Source: Pseudonocardia asaccharolytica DSM 44247 = NBRC 16224
GTDB lineage: Bacteria; Actinomycetota; Actinomycetes; Mycobacteriales; Pseudonocardiaceae
NCBI RefSeq assembly: GCF_000423625.1
Contig: NZ_AUII01000008.1
Coordinates: 1-64,000, forward strand
Direction of reading: 5' to 3'
Length of the DNA: 64,000 bases
Part shown: positions 43,543 through 53,083 of the stretch, in pieces
How the letters are laid out: every line of letters begins with the position of its first letter
Position numbering within the stretch: the stretch's first letter is position 1
Translations under genes and position numbers: made by a program
Notes under the pieces: generated by a model
Database searches by the model: none
Told to the model about the DNA's origin: nothing
What the model saw: only the letters and a program-made list of their open reading frames with translations

Positions 43543-44946
43543 GTGAAGAGCACCGTCGAGCACCTCAGCCCGACGCGCGTCCGGATCAACGTCGAGGTGC
43601 CGTTCGACGAGCTCAAGCCCAACTTCGACCGCGCGTACAAGAAGATCGCCCAGCAGGTCCGCATCCCCGGTTTCCGCCCCGGCAAGGCTCCCGCGCGCAT
43701 CCTCGAAGCCCGGCTGGGTCGTGGCGTCGTCCTCGACGAGGTCGTGAACGAGGCCATCCCGGCCAAGTACGGCGAGGCCGTCACCGCGTCGGAGGAGGTC
43801 AAACCGATCGGGCGCCCGGAGATCGAGCTCACCGAGCTCGCCGACGGCGACAAGCTCGCCTTCACCGCCGAGGTCGACGTCCGGCCCGAGATCACCCTCC
43901 CTGACCTGGCGAGTCTCACGGTGTCCGTCGACGACGTCGAGGTCACCGACGAGCAGGTCACCGAGCAGCTCGACCAGCTGCGGAGCCGCTTCGGCACGCT
44001 CTCGGGCGTGGAGCGGCCCGCGGCGAAGGACGACTTCGTCCAGATCGATCTGTCCGCCAGCGTCGACGGCACACCCGTCGAGGAGGCGACGACCACCGGC
44101 TTCTCCTACCAGGTGGGGCAGGGTGGTCTGATCGAGGGCATCGACGAGGCCATCACCGGCCTGTCCGCCGGCGAGTCGAAGACGTTCACCTCGAAGCTGG
44201 TCGCCGGTGAGCACGCCGACCGCGACGCCGAGGTGACCGTCACGGTCACCTCGGTCAAGGAGCGCAACCTGCCCGACGCCGACGACGAGTTCGCCCAGCT
44301 GGCCAGTGAGTTCGACACGCTCGACGAGCTCACCGCCGACTTGCGGGAGCGGCTCGGCCGGATGCGCCGGATGGAGCAGGTCGCGCAGGCCCGCGACAAG
44401 GTCCTCGAGGCCATCGTCGAGACCACCGAGGTGCCGCTGCCCGAAAGCATCGTCACCGAGGAGGTCGAGTCCCGGCTGCACGACGCCGTGCACGCCTTCG
44501 ACCACGACGAGGACAAGTTCGCCGAGTTCCTCACCGGGCAGGGGCGCAGCCGCGAGGAGTTCGACGCCGAGGCGCGCGCCGAGGCCGAGAAGTCGGTCAA
44601 GACGCGGCTGGTCCTCGACGCGCTGGCCGAGGCGAAGGAGGTCTCGGTCAACGACCAGGAGCTCACCGAGCGCATCATCTTCCAGGCCCAGCAGTACGGG
44701 ATGGCGCCGGAGGAGTTCGTCCAGCGCATCCAGCAGGCCGGTCAGCTCGGCGCGATCTACTCCGACGTGCGGCGCACGAAGGCCCTCATCGCGGCCGTGC
44801 GGGCGGCGACGGTCACCGACGGCTCGGGCAACGTCGTCGACATCGCCGAGCTGTTCGGCCCCGAGGACGAGTCGGCCGAGGCCGGCGAGACCGGCGAGGC
44901 CGGCGAGACCACCGAGGCCGAGAAGCCGGCGTCGAGCAGCGCCTGA
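43543..44946 (+). CDS. tig: trigger factor
   Basis: A 467-aa ribosome-associated chaperone/prolyl isomerase. The N-terminal ribosome-binding domain has [20 protein letters not shown] and the signature [12 protein letters not shown]. The FKBP-type PPIase domain lies about 160-245 ([38 protein letters not shown]). The C-terminal arms are helical ([19 protein letters not shown]). The acidic tail repeats [17 protein letters not shown] start after GAGGAG. Upstream of clpP1P2-clpX, the classic order. Confidence 0.95.
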   Translation: MKSTVEHLSPTRVRINVEVPFDELKPNFDRAYKKIAQQVRIPGFRPGKAPARILEARLGRGVVLDEVVNEAIPAKYGEAVTASEEVKPIGRPEIELTELADGDKLAFTAEVDVRPEITLPDLASLTVSVDDVEVTDEQVTEQLDQLRSRFGTLSGVERPAAKDDFVQIDLSASVDGTPVEEATTTGFSYQVGQGGLIEGIDEAITGLSAGESKTFTSKLVAGEHADRDAEVTVTVTSVKERNLPDADDEFAQLASEFDTLDELTADLRERLGRMRRMEQVAQARDKVLEAIVETTEVPLPESIVTEEVESRLHDAVHAFDHDEDKFAEFLTGQGRSREEFDAEARAEAEKSVKTRLVLDALAEAKEVSVNDQELTERIIFQAQQYGMAPEEFVQRIQQAGQLGAIYSDVRRTKALIAAVRAATVTDGSGNVVDIAELFGPEDESAEAGETGEAGETTEAEKPASSSA

Positions 44947-44971
44947 GGCATCGCATGCGCGGTGCCCGCTG

Positions 44972-44985
44972 CGCCGACAGCGAAC
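44972..44985 (+). promoter_or_regulatory. candidate ClgR operator upstream of clpP1
   Basis: CGCCGACAGCGAAC matches the core of the actinobacterial ClgR consensus (CGCYNANRGCGWWS) at every specified position. The outer W positions on the left do not match. It lies 125 bp before clpP1. ClgR is the established activator of clpP1P2 in Corynebacterium, Streptomyces and Mycobacterium. Confidence 0.55.
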
Positions 44986-45109
44986 AACCGCGCTGGTCTC
45001 AGCCGCCGGGGCCCGAGTCCGCGTAGGGTCGGGTGCACAGATCGCGAAGTCCCCGGGTCCGGCTGGACCTCCAACGATTTCCACGCGAGCGAGCAGAAGG
45101 CAGAATGAA

Positions 45110-45775
45110 GTGACGCAGCAGGACATCGGCCCGCGCAGCGCGGACCGTCGCGCCGATTTCCATCGGGTGGAGATGCGTTCCGCGCCGCCGAGCATGACGC
45201 TGTCCGACTCGGTGTATGAACGGCTGCTCCAGCAACGGATCATCGTGCTCGGCCAGCAGGTCGACGACGAGATCGCCAACCGGATCGCGGCACAGATGCT
45301 GCTGCTGTCGGCAGAGGACCCGACCGCGGACATCTCGCTGTACATCAATTCGCCGGGTGGATCGGTGAACGCCGGGATGGCCATCTACGACACGATGGAG
45401 TTCATCGAGTGCGATGTGGCCACCTTCGCGATGGGGCTGGCCGCCTCGATGGGCCAGTTCCTGCTCTCGGCAGGGGCCCGTGGCAAGCGGTACGCGCTCC
45501 CGCACTGCCAGATCCTCATGCACCAGCCGTCGGCGGGCGTCGGCGGCACCGAGTCCGACATCGCCATCCAGGCGGAACTGTTCCGGCGGCACAAGCGCGA
45601 GATGGCGGAGCTGATCGCGGGGCACACCGGCCAGACGGTCGAGAAGATCATGACCGACTTCGACCGCGACCGGTGGTTCACCGCGCAGGAGGCCCTCGAG
45701 TACGGCTTCGTCGACCATGTGATCTCCCGCGCAGGTCAGCTTCCCGACGCGAACCAGAACGGGAGTGCTCGATGA
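45110..45775 (+). CDS. clpP1: ATP-dependent Clp protease proteolytic subunit ClpP1
   Basis: A 221-aa serine peptidase from GTG 45110 with AGAAGG upstream. Catalytic Ser in [15 protein letters not shown], His in [14 protein letters not shown], Asp in [11 protein letters not shown]; substrate and heptamer motifs are standard ([20 protein letters not shown]). In actinobacteria ClpP1 and ClpP2 form a mixed tetradecamer fed by ClpX or ClpC. The stop overlaps clpP2 (ATGA). A N-terminal stretch of about 25 residues is probably a processed propeptide. Confidence 0.95.
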   Translation: MTQQDIGPRSADRRADFHRVEMRSAPPSMTLSDSVYERLLQQRIIVLGQQVDDEIANRIAAQMLLLSAEDPTADISLYINSPGGSVNAGMAIYDTMEFIECDVATFAMGLAASMGQFLLSAGARGKRYALPHCQILMHQPSAGVGGTESDIAIQAELFRRHKREMAELIAGHTGQTVEKIMTDFDRDRWFTAQEALEYGFVDHVISRAGQLPDANQNGSAR

Positions 45776-46401
45776 GCAACTACCAGATGCCGCAGTCGCG
45801 GTACGTGCTGCCGTCGTTCGTCGAGCGCACCAGCTACGGGGTCAAGGAGTCCAACCCGTACAACAAGCTCTTCGAGGAGCGGATCATCTTCCTCGGGGTG
45901 CAGATCGACGACGCGTCGGCCAACGACGTCATGGCGCAACTGCTGTGCCTGGAGTCGGCGGACCCCGACCGCGAGATCAGCATGTACATCAACTCGCCCG
46001 GCGGCTCGTTCACGTCGCTGATGGCGATCTACGACACGATGCAGTTCATCCGCCCCGACATCCAGACGGTCTGCCTCGGGCAGGCCGCGTCGGCCGCGGC
46101 CGTGCTGCTCGCCGCGGGAACGCCGGGGCGCCGGCTCGCGGTGCCGAACGCCCGGATCCTGATCCATCAGCCGGCCACCCAGGGCGTCTACGGTCAGGTG
46201 TCCGACCTGGAGATCCAGGCGGCGGAGATCACCCGGATGCGCCGGTTGCTCGAGATCACGCTGGCCAAGCACAGCGGGCGCACGCCGGAGCAGGTGCACG
46301 ACGACATCGAGCGGGACAAGATTCTCACGGCCGAGGAGGCCAAGGAGTACGGGATCATCGACGAGATCATCCAGAGCCGGAAGCTGTCCGTGGTCGGCTA
46401 G
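45772..46401 (+). CDS. clpP2: ATP-dependent Clp protease proteolytic subunit ClpP2
   Basis: A 209-aa paralogue of the preceding gene. Active-site Ser in [16 protein letters not shown], His in [13 protein letters not shown], Asp further on ([11 protein letters not shown]). The N-terminal region ([19 protein letters not shown]) is the typical ClpP2 propeptide/start. Translational coupling to clpP1 secures the equal dosage needed for the mixed ClpP1P2 barrel. An imperfect hairpin and about 130 bp separate it from clpX. Confidence 0.95.
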   Translation: MSNYQMPQSRYVLPSFVERTSYGVKESNPYNKLFEERIIFLGVQIDDASANDVMAQLLCLESADPDREISMYINSPGGSFTSLMAIYDTMQFIRPDIQTVCLGQAASAAAVLLAAGTPGRRLAVPNARILIHQPATQGVYGQVSDLEIQAAEITRMRRLLEITLAKHSGRTPEQVHDDIERDKILTAEEAKEYGIIDEIIQSRKLSVVG

Positions 46402-46412
46402 CTGGCCGACCG

Positions 46413-46471
46413 CCTGCCGACCCGTTCCTGATTCGGGGCCTACGTGCTCCCATCGGAGCGGGTTCGGCAGG
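46413..46471 (+). terminator. imperfect hairpin between clpP2 and clpX
   Basis: CCTGCCGACCCG (46413-46424) can pair with CGGGTTCGGCAGG (46459-46471) with one bulge around a long loop. It may attenuate read-through from clpP2 into clpX. Confidence 0.35.
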
Positions 46472-46529
46472 TACCGTCACGAACACGGGCGCGTCGCCGG
46501 GCGCGCCGGAGGGACTGGGGTCTGCACTC

Positions 46530-47810
46530 ATGGCACGCATCGGTGACGGCGGTGACCTGCTCAAGTGCTCGTTCTGCGGGAAAAGTCAGAAGCAGGTCAA
46601 GAAACTGATTGCCGGCCCTGGCGTCTACATCTGCGACGAGTGCATCGATCTCTGCAATGAGATCATCGAGGAAGAGCTTGCCGAGGCAGGCGAGGTCAAG
46701 CTCGACGAGTTGCCCAAGCCCGCCGAGATCCACGACTTCCTCGACCAGTACGTCGTGGGCCAGTCGCCGACGAAGCGAACGCTCTCGGTCGCGGTCTACA
46801 ACCATTACAAGCGGATCCAGGCCGGCGACAAGGGTCGCGGCGACGGCGGCGACGGCGTCGAGCTCACCAAGTCCAACATCCTCATGCTGGGTCCCACCGG
46901 GTGCGGCAAGACCTACTTGGCGCAGACCCTGGCCAAACTGCTCAACGTTCCGTTTGCCATCGCCGACGCCACCGCGCTCACCGAGGCCGGGTATGTCGGC
47001 GAAGATGTCGAGAACATCCTGCTCAAGCTCATCCAGGCCGCCGACTACGACGTGAAGCGGGCCGAAACCGGGATCATCTACATCGACGAGGTCGACAAGA
47101 TCGCCCGGAAGTCGGAGAACCCGTCGATCACCCGCGATGTCTCCGGCGAAGGCGTCCAGCAGGCGCTGCTGAAGATCCTGGAGGGCACCACGGCGAGCGT
47201 CCCGCCGCAGGGTGGGCGCAAGCATCCGCACCAGGAGTTCATCCAGATCGACACGACGAACGTGTTGTTCATCGTGGCGGGTGCATTCGCCGGGCTGGAG
47301 AAGATCATCGGTGACCGGGTGGGCCGGCGGGGGCTGGGCTTCGGTGCCGAGATCCGCTCGAAGGGCGACCTGAACGCGGCCGAGAGCTTCGCCGAGACCA
47401 TGCCGGAGGACTTGATCAAGTTCGGTCTCATCCCCGAGTTCATCGGTCGGCTGCCCGTGGTGGCCTCGGTGACCTCGCTGGACAAGGACGCACTCGTCAA
47501 GATCCTCACCGAACCGCGCAACGCGCTGGTGAAGCAGTACCAGAAGCTGTTCGAGATGGACGGTGTGGAACTGGAGTTCACCGACGACGCGCTGGAGGCG
47601 GTGGCCGACCAGGCCATCCTGCGCGGCACCGGCGCCCGCGGCCTACGGGCGATCATGGAGGAGGTGCTGCAGCCGGTCATGTACGACATCCCGAGCCGCG
47701 ACGACGTCGCCAAGGTTGTCGTGACCGAGCAGACCGTCCGGGAGAACGTCAACCCCACGATCGTGCCGCGTACCCCTTCGCGCCGGGAGCGGCGCGAGCG
47801 CTCGGCCTGA
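46530..47810 (+). CDS. clpX: ATP-dependent Clp protease ATP-binding subunit ClpX
   Basis: A 426-aa AAA+ unfoldase. N-terminal zinc-binding domain with Cys pairs CSFCGK and CDECID, Walker [16 protein letters not shown] (about residue 120), Walker [13 protein letters not shown], pore loop GYVGEDVE, sensor/arginine motifs and the IGF-type ClpP-docking loop region. It selects and unfolds proteins for ClpP1P2. Followed directly by a palindromic element. Confidence 0.95.
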   Translation: MARIGDGGDLLKCSFCGKSQKQVKKLIAGPGVYICDECIDLCNEIIEEELAEAGEVKLDELPKPAEIHDFLDQYVVGQSPTKRTLSVAVYNHYKRIQAGDKGRGDGGDGVELTKSNILMLGPTGCGKTYLAQTLAKLLNVPFAIADATALTEAGYVGEDVENILLKLIQAADYDVKRAETGIIYIDEVDKIARKSENPSITRDVSGEGVQQALLKILEGTTASVPPQGGRKHPHQEFIQIDTTNVLFIVAGAFAGLEKIIGDRVGRRGLGFGAEIRSKGDLNAAESFAETMPEDLIKFGLIPEFIGRLPVVASVTSLDKDALVKILTEPRNALVKQYQKLFEMDGVELEFTDDALEAVADQAILRGTGARGLRAIMEEVLQPVMYDIPSRDDVAKVVVTEQTVRENVNPTIVPRTPSRRERRERSA

Positions 47811-47828
47811 GCCCCGCCCCGACTCCAG

Positions 47829-47892
47829 CGCGTTATGGCTCCATAACGCGGATGGTGCCCAGTTGCGGACGACGTTACGGCTCCATGACGCG
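47829..47892. repeat. paired palindromic element, second locus (units 42 nt apart)
   Basis: Unit 1 CGCGTTATGGCTCCATAACGCG (47829-47850) is a near-perfect palindrome around CT. Unit 2, CGTTACGGCTCCATGACGCG, begins at 47873, 42 nt after the same base of unit 1 (47831). Spacing and sequence match the element at 30249. Outer arms CCCCGCCCC (47812-47820) and GGGGCGGGG (47896-47904) could enclose it. Unit 2 encodes the last residues and stop of the CoA-transferase. Confidence 0.8.
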
Positions 47893-49086
47893 AACGGGGC
47901 GGGGGACGATGTGCCGGGTCAGGGTGGCGATCTCGTCCGGGGAACAGCCGAGCTCGGCGAGAACCTCGCCGGTGTGGGCGCCCAGCGCGGGCACGGCGTG
48001 TTCCCGCGGCGCGCCCCAGGCCGAGGAGTCGACGGGGGGCACCAGCATCGGGATGTCGGCGCCGCCGGGCACCGGAACCGGCCGCCAGCGGTTGCGCGCC
48101 ACCAGTTGCGGGTGCTCGGGCAGTTCGGCGACGTGTCCGACGCTCGACCATGCGATATCGGCCTCGTCGAGCAGGACCCCGAGCTCCGCGGCGGTGAGCA
48201 CACCGAACCGGCGGTGCAGCTCGGCGTGCAGTTCCGGGCGGTTGCGGACCCGACCGGCGACGGTGGCGAAGCGCGGGTCGGTGGCGAGCCCGGGATCGTC
48301 GAGCACGACGGCACACAGCCGGGCCCACTCCCGCTCGTTCTGCACGGCCAGATGGACCGCGGCGCCGTCCCCGCAGGTGAACGGCCCGTACGGGGCGATG
48401 GAGGGATGGTGGCCGCCGGTGCGCGCCGGCGGAGCGCCGGTCCCGAGGGCGTACAGCATCGGCTGGTGCATCCACTCGGCGAGCGCCTCGAGCAGGCTGA
48501 TGCGCAGGGTCGCGCCCGCGCCGGTCCGCTGCCGGTGCAGCAGCGCGGCGAGCACGGCCGAGTGCACCTGCACTCCCGCGGCGATATCGGCGACGGAGAT
48601 GCCGGCGCGCGCGGTGACGGCACCGTCGCCGGTCAGCTCCAGCAGCCCGGCCTCGGACTGGATCAGCGCGTCGTAGGCCTTGCGTCCCGACGACGGGCCG
48701 CCGTCGCCGTAGCCGGTGAGCTCGCAGGTGATGAGCTCCGGGCGGCGCGCCCGCAGCGTGTCGCCGTCGAGTCCGAGCCGCGCCGTCGCCCCGGGGCCGA
48801 GATTGGCCAGCACGACGTCGGCCCGGTCGGCGAGCTGCTGAGCGGCGGCCAGCCCACCGGGGTCCTTGAGGTCGAGCACGACCGAGCGCTTGCCGCGGTT
48901 GATCCAGGCGAAATAGGAGGAGACCTCGCCACAGGCGGTGTCGTAGGCGCGGGCGAAGTCGCCACCTGGTCGTTCGACCTTGATCACGTCGGCGCCGAGG
49001 TCGGCGAGCAGCCGGGTGGCGTAGGGGACCGATACGGCGTGTTCGAAGGAGACGACGGTGATGCCGTCGAGGGGTCGGGCGGACAC
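47875..49086 (-). CDS. CaiB/BaiF (class III) CoA-transferase
   Basis: A 403-aa protein from GTG 49086. It has LDGITVVSFEHAVSVPYATR, LADLGADVIKVERPGGDFAR, SSYFAWINRGKRSVVLDLK and the region of the catalytic Asp RKAYDALIQSEAGLLELTG. Class III transferases move CoA between carboxylic acids via an aspartyl-CoA thioester. The substrate is not predictable (succinyl-CoA or aryl/alkyl acids are possible). Its 3' end, RVMEP and stop, lies within the palindromic repeat. Convergent with clpX. Confidence 0.85.
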   Translation of the reverse strand: MSARPLDGITVVSFEHAVSVPYATRLLADLGADVIKVERPGGDFARAYDTACGEVSSYFAWINRGKRSVVLDLKDPGGLAAAQQLADRADVVLANLGPGATARLGLDGDTLRARRPELITCELTGYGDGGPSSGRKAYDALIQSEAGLLELTGDGAVTARAGISVADIAAGVQVHSAVLAALLHRQRTGAGATLRISLLEALAEWMHQPMLYALGTGAPPARTGGHHPSIAPYGPFTCGDGAAVHLAVQNEREWARLCAVVLDDPGLATDPRFATVAGRVRNRPELHAELHRRFGVLTAAELGVLLDEADIAWSSVGHVAELPEHPQLVARNRWRPVPVPGGADIPMLVPPVDSSAWGAPREHAVPALGAHTGEVLAELGCSPDEIATLTRHIVPRPVRVMEP

Positions 49087-49091
49087 GCCCC

Positions 49092-49097
49092 ATCGTA
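49092..49097 (-). promoter_or_regulatory. -10 box TACGAT of the CoA-transferase gene, leaderless
   Basis: On the reverse strand TACGAT is followed by five bases (GGGGC) and GTG 49086. Confidence 0.45.
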
Positions 49098-49142
49098 AGG
49101 TGAAGCACCTCGCCTCCGTTTTCGGTCGGCGCGCGCAGGGCT

Positions 49143-49148
49143 TAGGTT
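49143..49148 (+). promoter_or_regulatory. -10 box TAGGTT, leaderless
   Basis: TAGGTT stands six bases before GTG 49155. Confidence 0.45.
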
Positions 49149-49154
49149 GCGGCT

Positions 49155-49463
49155 GTGAGCGACGAATCGAAAGCGATGTCCGAGTGGGTTCTGGCCGTCT
49201 CCCGTGAGCTCGGCCTGGAGGAGGCCGTGGAGAGTGATGCCACGGTCGACATGGTGTTGGACCTCACCTCCGACGTGGCACACGGCGTGAGCCGCCCAGC
49301 CGCACCGGTGACCGCGTTCCTCATCGGCCTCGCCGCCGGGCGTGCGGCCGATCCGGCGGTCGCGGCGCGCGACTTCGCTCAGAAGATCGGCGATCTCGCC
49401 GACGGCTGGGGGAGCGACGCCGAGCGCGGCAGCGCGGCACACGACCAGCAGGCGCGCGGCTGA
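49155..49463 (+). CDS. DUF6457 family protein
   Basis: A 102-aa all-helical protein: MSEWVLAVSRELGLEEAVES, MVLDLTSDVAHGVSRPAAPV and TAFLIGLAAGRAADPAVAAR fit DUF6457, a small actinobacterial family often encoded next to molybdenum-cofactor genes or found as a fused domain. No moeA/mobA gene is adjacent here. Divergent from the CoA-transferase. Function unknown. Confidence 0.72.
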   Translation: MSDESKAMSEWVLAVSRELGLEEAVESDATVDMVLDLTSDVAHGVSRPAAPVTAFLIGLAAGRAADPAVAARDFAQKIGDLADGWGSDAERGSAAHDQQARG

Positions 49464-49476
49464 GCACCGTCCCGCG

Positions 49477-49662
49477 TCAGCCGGTGACATCCAGGTCCGC
49501 GATGACCTTGGTGGGGCGCAACCGGACCAGCAGCTCGCCGTCCTCGACGACGAACCAGACGGGCGTCACCAGCGGCTGTCCGTTGCCGGCGACGTAGCCG
49601 AGCTTGCCGGTCCGGGTACCCGCGGAGAGGGAGGCGGCGAGCTCGTCGGTCCGTTGCCCCAT
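49477..49662 (-). pseudogene. PPOX-class (F420/FMN) oxidoreductase, internally deleted
   Basis: A 61-residue frame: GKLGYVAGNGQPLVTPVWFV is the first half of a pyridoxamine-phosphate-oxidase-like split barrel. After VEDGELLV the sequence jumps to VRLRPTKVIADLDVTG, the usual C-terminus of this group. About 70-80 residues of the barrel, including the cofactor-binding strands, are missing in frame. It keeps its start and stop but should not fold into a functional enzyme. Confidence 0.7.
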
Positions 49663-49694
49663 GCGGTGCACGATAGGACGCGGTCGGGGGTCGG

Positions 49695-50345
49695 ATGCGC
49701 ACGATATGCGGGCTCGCCGGGCCGGTTCGCCTGCTGGTCCCTCGTGGCTTCGCCGAGCGCCGGATCGGCACCGTGGTGCCCCGGGGCCATCGGTTGCTCG
49801 ACGACGCCGTGGGCGACCAGTATCGCGACGGTGTCCGGCTCGACCAGGTCGACGGCACCACCTGCGGCAGCGCCGTGCTGGTGGCGCTGGCCGCCTGGGC
49901 CGATCCGGCCGAGGCGAAGCGGTTGGCGCGCAGCGGGTTCGACGAGCGGCAGCGGCAGGTACACCGGGAGACCAACCGGTTGTGGCCCCGTGCCCTGGGC
50001 ACGACGCCGTGGGGGATGGTGCGCTGGCTGCACGACCATGCGCCCGACGCCGGCCGCTACGAGGTCCGGCTCGTCGACGACACCTCGGCGGCCGATGTGG
50101 CCGACCTGACCAGGGCCGTGACCGCCGCGCTGGCCGTGGACCGCCCCGTTCCACTGCTCGTCGGATCGCTGGTGCCGCGGCACTACGTGCTGGCGTTGGC
50201 CGGGAGCGACCGGGTCTGGCGGGTGTACGAGCCGTCGAGTGGTTCGGTGCGGGCCCTCCACGTGGAGCTGGTCCGGCGGCGCAGGCTCGTCCCGGTCGTC
50301 GGTTTCGACCGGCTGCACGCCGCGCTGCTCCCGGCCGGACCATGA
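49695..50345 (+). CDS. putative C39-like cysteine-peptidase-fold protein
   Basis: A 216-aa protein. Motifs in order: DQVDGTTCGSAVLVALAAWA (a Cys at a helix start with preceding polar residues), then LVGSLVPRHYVLALAGSDRV (a His on a strand) and WRVYEPSSGSVR. A Cys...His...Asp/Glu order with xxCGxA and HYV resembles the C39-like peptidase fold, but the active-site Gln before the Cys and the Asn/Asp after the His are not certain. No signal peptide. The call is by pattern only. Confidence 0.5.
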   Translation: MRTICGLAGPVRLLVPRGFAERRIGTVVPRGHRLLDDAVGDQYRDGVRLDQVDGTTCGSAVLVALAAWADPAEAKRLARSGFDERQRQVHRETNRLWPRALGTTPWGMVRWLHDHAPDAGRYEVRLVDDTSAADVADLTRAVTAALAVDRPVPLLVGSLVPRHYVLALAGSDRVWRVYEPSSGSVRALHVELVRRRRLVPVVGFDRLHAALLPAGP

Positions 50346-50408
50346 TCATCGATTCGGTGCCCCGAGCCGCGATTGGTGCAGCTCAAGCCTCCCAACCGAT
50401 GATCATGG
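50340..50408. terminator. inverted repeat between the C39-like gene and valS
   Basis: CCATGATCATCG (50340-50351) pairs with CGATGATCATGG (50397-50408) around a 45-nt loop and starts within the stop region of the upstream gene. It shares TGATCATC with the hairpin at 34183. Probably a terminator. Confidence 0.6.
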
Positions 50409-50437
50409 GGTCCCGGAATCCGAGGGCACCCGGCTCG

Positions 50438-50443
50438 TAGACT
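50438..50443 (+). promoter_or_regulatory. -10 box TAGACT of valS, leaderless
   Basis: TAGACT stands six bases before GTG 50450. Confidence 0.5.
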
Positions 50444-50449
50444 TGCGGG

Positions 50450-53083
50450 GTGACCGAAACCCTCCCATCGCGCACGTCCGACCTGCCCGCCAAGTGGATC
50501 CCTGGCGAGGTAGAGGCCGGCCTGTACCAGCGGTGGGTGGATCGCGGCTATTTCGAGGCCGATCCCGCGTCCGGCAAGCCCCCGTTCTGCATCGTCATCC
50601 CGCCGCCGAACGTCACGGGCAGCCTGCACCTCGGCCACGCGATGGACCACACGCTGATCGACATCCTGACCCGGCGCCGCCGGATGCAGGGCTACGACGC
50701 GCTGTGGCTGCCGGGCATGGACCACGCGGGCATCGCGACCCAGAACGTCGTCGAACGCCAGCTCGCCGTCGACGGCAAGACGCGCCACGACTTCGGCCGC
50801 GAGCTGTTCGTCGACAAGGTGTGGGACTGGAAGCGCGAGTCGGGCGGGGCGATCCTCGGCCAGATGCGCCGCCTCGGCGACGGGGTCGACTGGACCCGGG
50901 AGCGGTTCACCCTCGACGAGGGCCTTTCCCGAGCCGTCCAGACGATCTTCAAGCGGCTCTTCGACGACGACCTGATCCACCGCGCCGAGCGGATCATCAA
51001 CTGGTGCCCGCGCTGCCACACCGCGCTGTCGGACATCGAGGTGGATCACCACGAGGACGAGGGCGAGCTGGTCTCCATCCGCTACGGCGACGGGGATGAC
51101 GCCGTCGTCGTCGCCACCACGCGGGTCGAGACGATGCTCGGTGATACCGGCGTCGCGGTGCATCCCGACGACGAGCGCTACGCGCATCTGGTCGGCCGCG
51201 AGATCGAGCTGCCGATCGTCGGCCGGATGATCCCCGTCGTCGCCGACGAGCACGTCGACCCGAGCTTCGGCACCGGCGCGGTCAAGGTCACCCCGGCGCA
51301 CGACCCCAACGACTTCGAGATCGGGCGGCGGCACGACCTGCCGATGCCCTCGATCTTCAACGAGGCCGCCGTCGTCATGAACTCCGGCACCCGCTTCGAC
51401 GGGATGGACCGGTTCGTTGCGCGCGAGGCGGTGCGCGAACAGCTGCGCGCCGAGGGCCGGATCGTCGCCGAGAAGCGCCCCTACCTGCACGCCGTCGGGC
51501 ACTGCAGCCGCTGCGACACGGTCGTCGAGCCGCGGTTGAGCCTTCAATGGTTCGTGAAGGTGACCCCGCTGGCACGGGCAGCCGGCGACGCCGTCCGCAC
51601 AGGACGCACGACGATCCACCCGAAGGAGCTGGAGAAGCGCTTCTTCGACTGGGTCGAGAACATGCACGACTGGACGATCAGCCGGCAGCTGTGGTGGGGC
51701 CACCGGATTCCCGTCTGGTACGGCCCCGACGGCGAGGTGGTGTGCGTCGGGCCGGACGACGAGCCCCCGACCGGCGCGGGCTGGCATCAGGACGAGGACG
51801 TCCTCGACACCTGGTTCTCCTCGGGCCTGTGGCCGATCTCCACGCTGGGCTGGCCGGAGCAGACCGCCGACCTGCAGCGCTACTATCCGACATCGGTGCT
51901 GGTCACCGGCTACGACATCCTCTTCTTCTGGGTCGTCCGGATGATGATGTTCGGGCTGTACGCGATGGACGGCCGTCCGCCGTTCGAGCATGTGTTCCTG
52001 CACGGGCTGATCCGCGACCAGTTCGGCAAGAAGATGTCGAAGTCGCGCGGCAACACGATCGACCCGCTGGCGCTCATCGATGACTACGGCGCCGACGCGC
52101 TCCGGTTCACCATCGCCCGCGGATCCAACCCGGGGGCGGACATGTCGCTGTCCACCGAATGGGTCGCCGGCTCGCGGAACTTCACCACGAAGCTGTGGAA
52201 CGCCGTCCGGTTCGCGCTGGGGAGCGGGGCCTCCCCGGACCTCCCGGTGCCCCCGGCCGACCGGCTCACCGACGCCGACCGATGGATCCTCGGCCGGCTG
52301 CGCGAGGTCCGGGAGCAGACCGACGCGCTGCTGGAGGACTTCCAGTTCGCCAAGGCCACCGAGGCGCTCTACCACTTCACCTGGGACGAGCTGTGCGACT
52401 GGTACATCGAGCTGGCCAAGCCGCAGCTGGCCGAGCCGGAGCTGGCCGAGGGCACCCGGGCCGTGCTCGGGCACGCGCTCGACGCGCTGCTGCGGCTGCT
52501 GCATCCGATCATCCCGTTCGTCACCGAGGCGCTCTGGACCGGGCTGACCGGCGGTGAGTCCGTCGTCATCACCCCGTGGCCGGTCGATGCGGGCGCCCCG
52601 GCCGATGCCGCGGCGACCGCGCGGGTCGAGGCGCTCCAGCGGCTGATCACCGAGCTGCGCCGGTTCCGCACCGAGCAGGGACTGCCCGACCGGCGTTCGG
52701 TCGCCGGCCGGCTCGTCGGGCTCGACGACGCCGGTCTGGCCGGGCACGAGCCCGCCATCCGGTTCCTCACCCGGCTCGACGCGCCGTCCGACGGTTTCGC
52801 GCCGACCGCGACGGTCGAGGTCGGTCTGCCCGGCAATGGCAGCGTGCACGTCGAGCTGGACCTCTCCGGCGCGATCGACGTCGCCGCCGAACGGGCGCGG
52901 CTGGGTCGCGATCTGACCGCGGCGCAGAAGGAGCTCGACCAGGCCGAGAAAAAGCTCGGAAATCCCAAGTTCACGCAGAAGGCGCCCGCGCACGTCGTCG
53001 ATGGGATCCGGGCCCGCCGGGAGGCGGCGCTCGCCGATATCGAACGGGTCACGGCGCGGCTCGAGACCCTTCCGAGCTCGTGA
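50450..53083 (+). CDS. valS: valyl-tRNA synthetase
   Basis: An 877-aa class I synthetase. HIGH-type motif [15 protein letters not shown] near residue 46, editing (CP1) domain about 190-340, KMSKS motif [14 protein letters not shown] near 528, anticodon-binding domain and the C-terminal ValS coiled-coil arm ([20 protein letters not shown]). Charges tRNA-Val with valine. GTG start; the stop overlaps the folC start (GTGA). Probably transcribed without a leader. Confidence 0.96.
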   Translation: MTETLPSRTSDLPAKWIPGEVEAGLYQRWVDRGYFEADPASGKPPFCIVIPPPNVTGSLHLGHAMDHTLIDILTRRRRMQGYDALWLPGMDHAGIATQNVVERQLAVDGKTRHDFGRELFVDKVWDWKRESGGAILGQMRRLGDGVDWTRERFTLDEGLSRAVQTIFKRLFDDDLIHRAERIINWCPRCHTALSDIEVDHHEDEGELVSIRYGDGDDAVVVATTRVETMLGDTGVAVHPDDERYAHLVGREIELPIVGRMIPVVADEHVDPSFGTGAVKVTPAHDPNDFEIGRRHDLPMPSIFNEAAVVMNSGTRFDGMDRFVAREAVREQLRAEGRIVAEKRPYLHAVGHCSRCDTVVEPRLSLQWFVKVTPLARAAGDAVRTGRTTIHPKELEKRFFDWVENMHDWTISRQLWWGHRIPVWYGPDGEVVCVGPDDEPPTGAGWHQDEDVLDTWFSSGLWPISTLGWPEQTADLQRYYPTSVLVTGYDILFFWVVRMMMFGLYAMDGRPPFEHVFLHGLIRDQFGKKMSKSRGNTIDPLALIDDYGADALRFTIARGSNPGADMSLSTEWVAGSRNFTTKLWNAVRFALGSGASPDLPVPPADRLTDADRWILGRLREVREQTDALLEDFQFAKATEALYHFTWDELCDWYIELAKPQLAEPELAEGTRAVLGHALDALLRLLHPIIPFVTEALWTGLTGGESVVITPWPVDAGAPADAAATARVEALQRLITELRRFRTEQGLPDRRSVAGRLVGLDDAGLAGHEPAIRFLTRLDAPSDGFAPTATVEVGLPGNGSVHVELDLSGAIDVAAERARLGRDLTAAQKELDQAEKKLGNPKFTQKAPAHVVDGIRARREAALADIERVTARLETLPSS

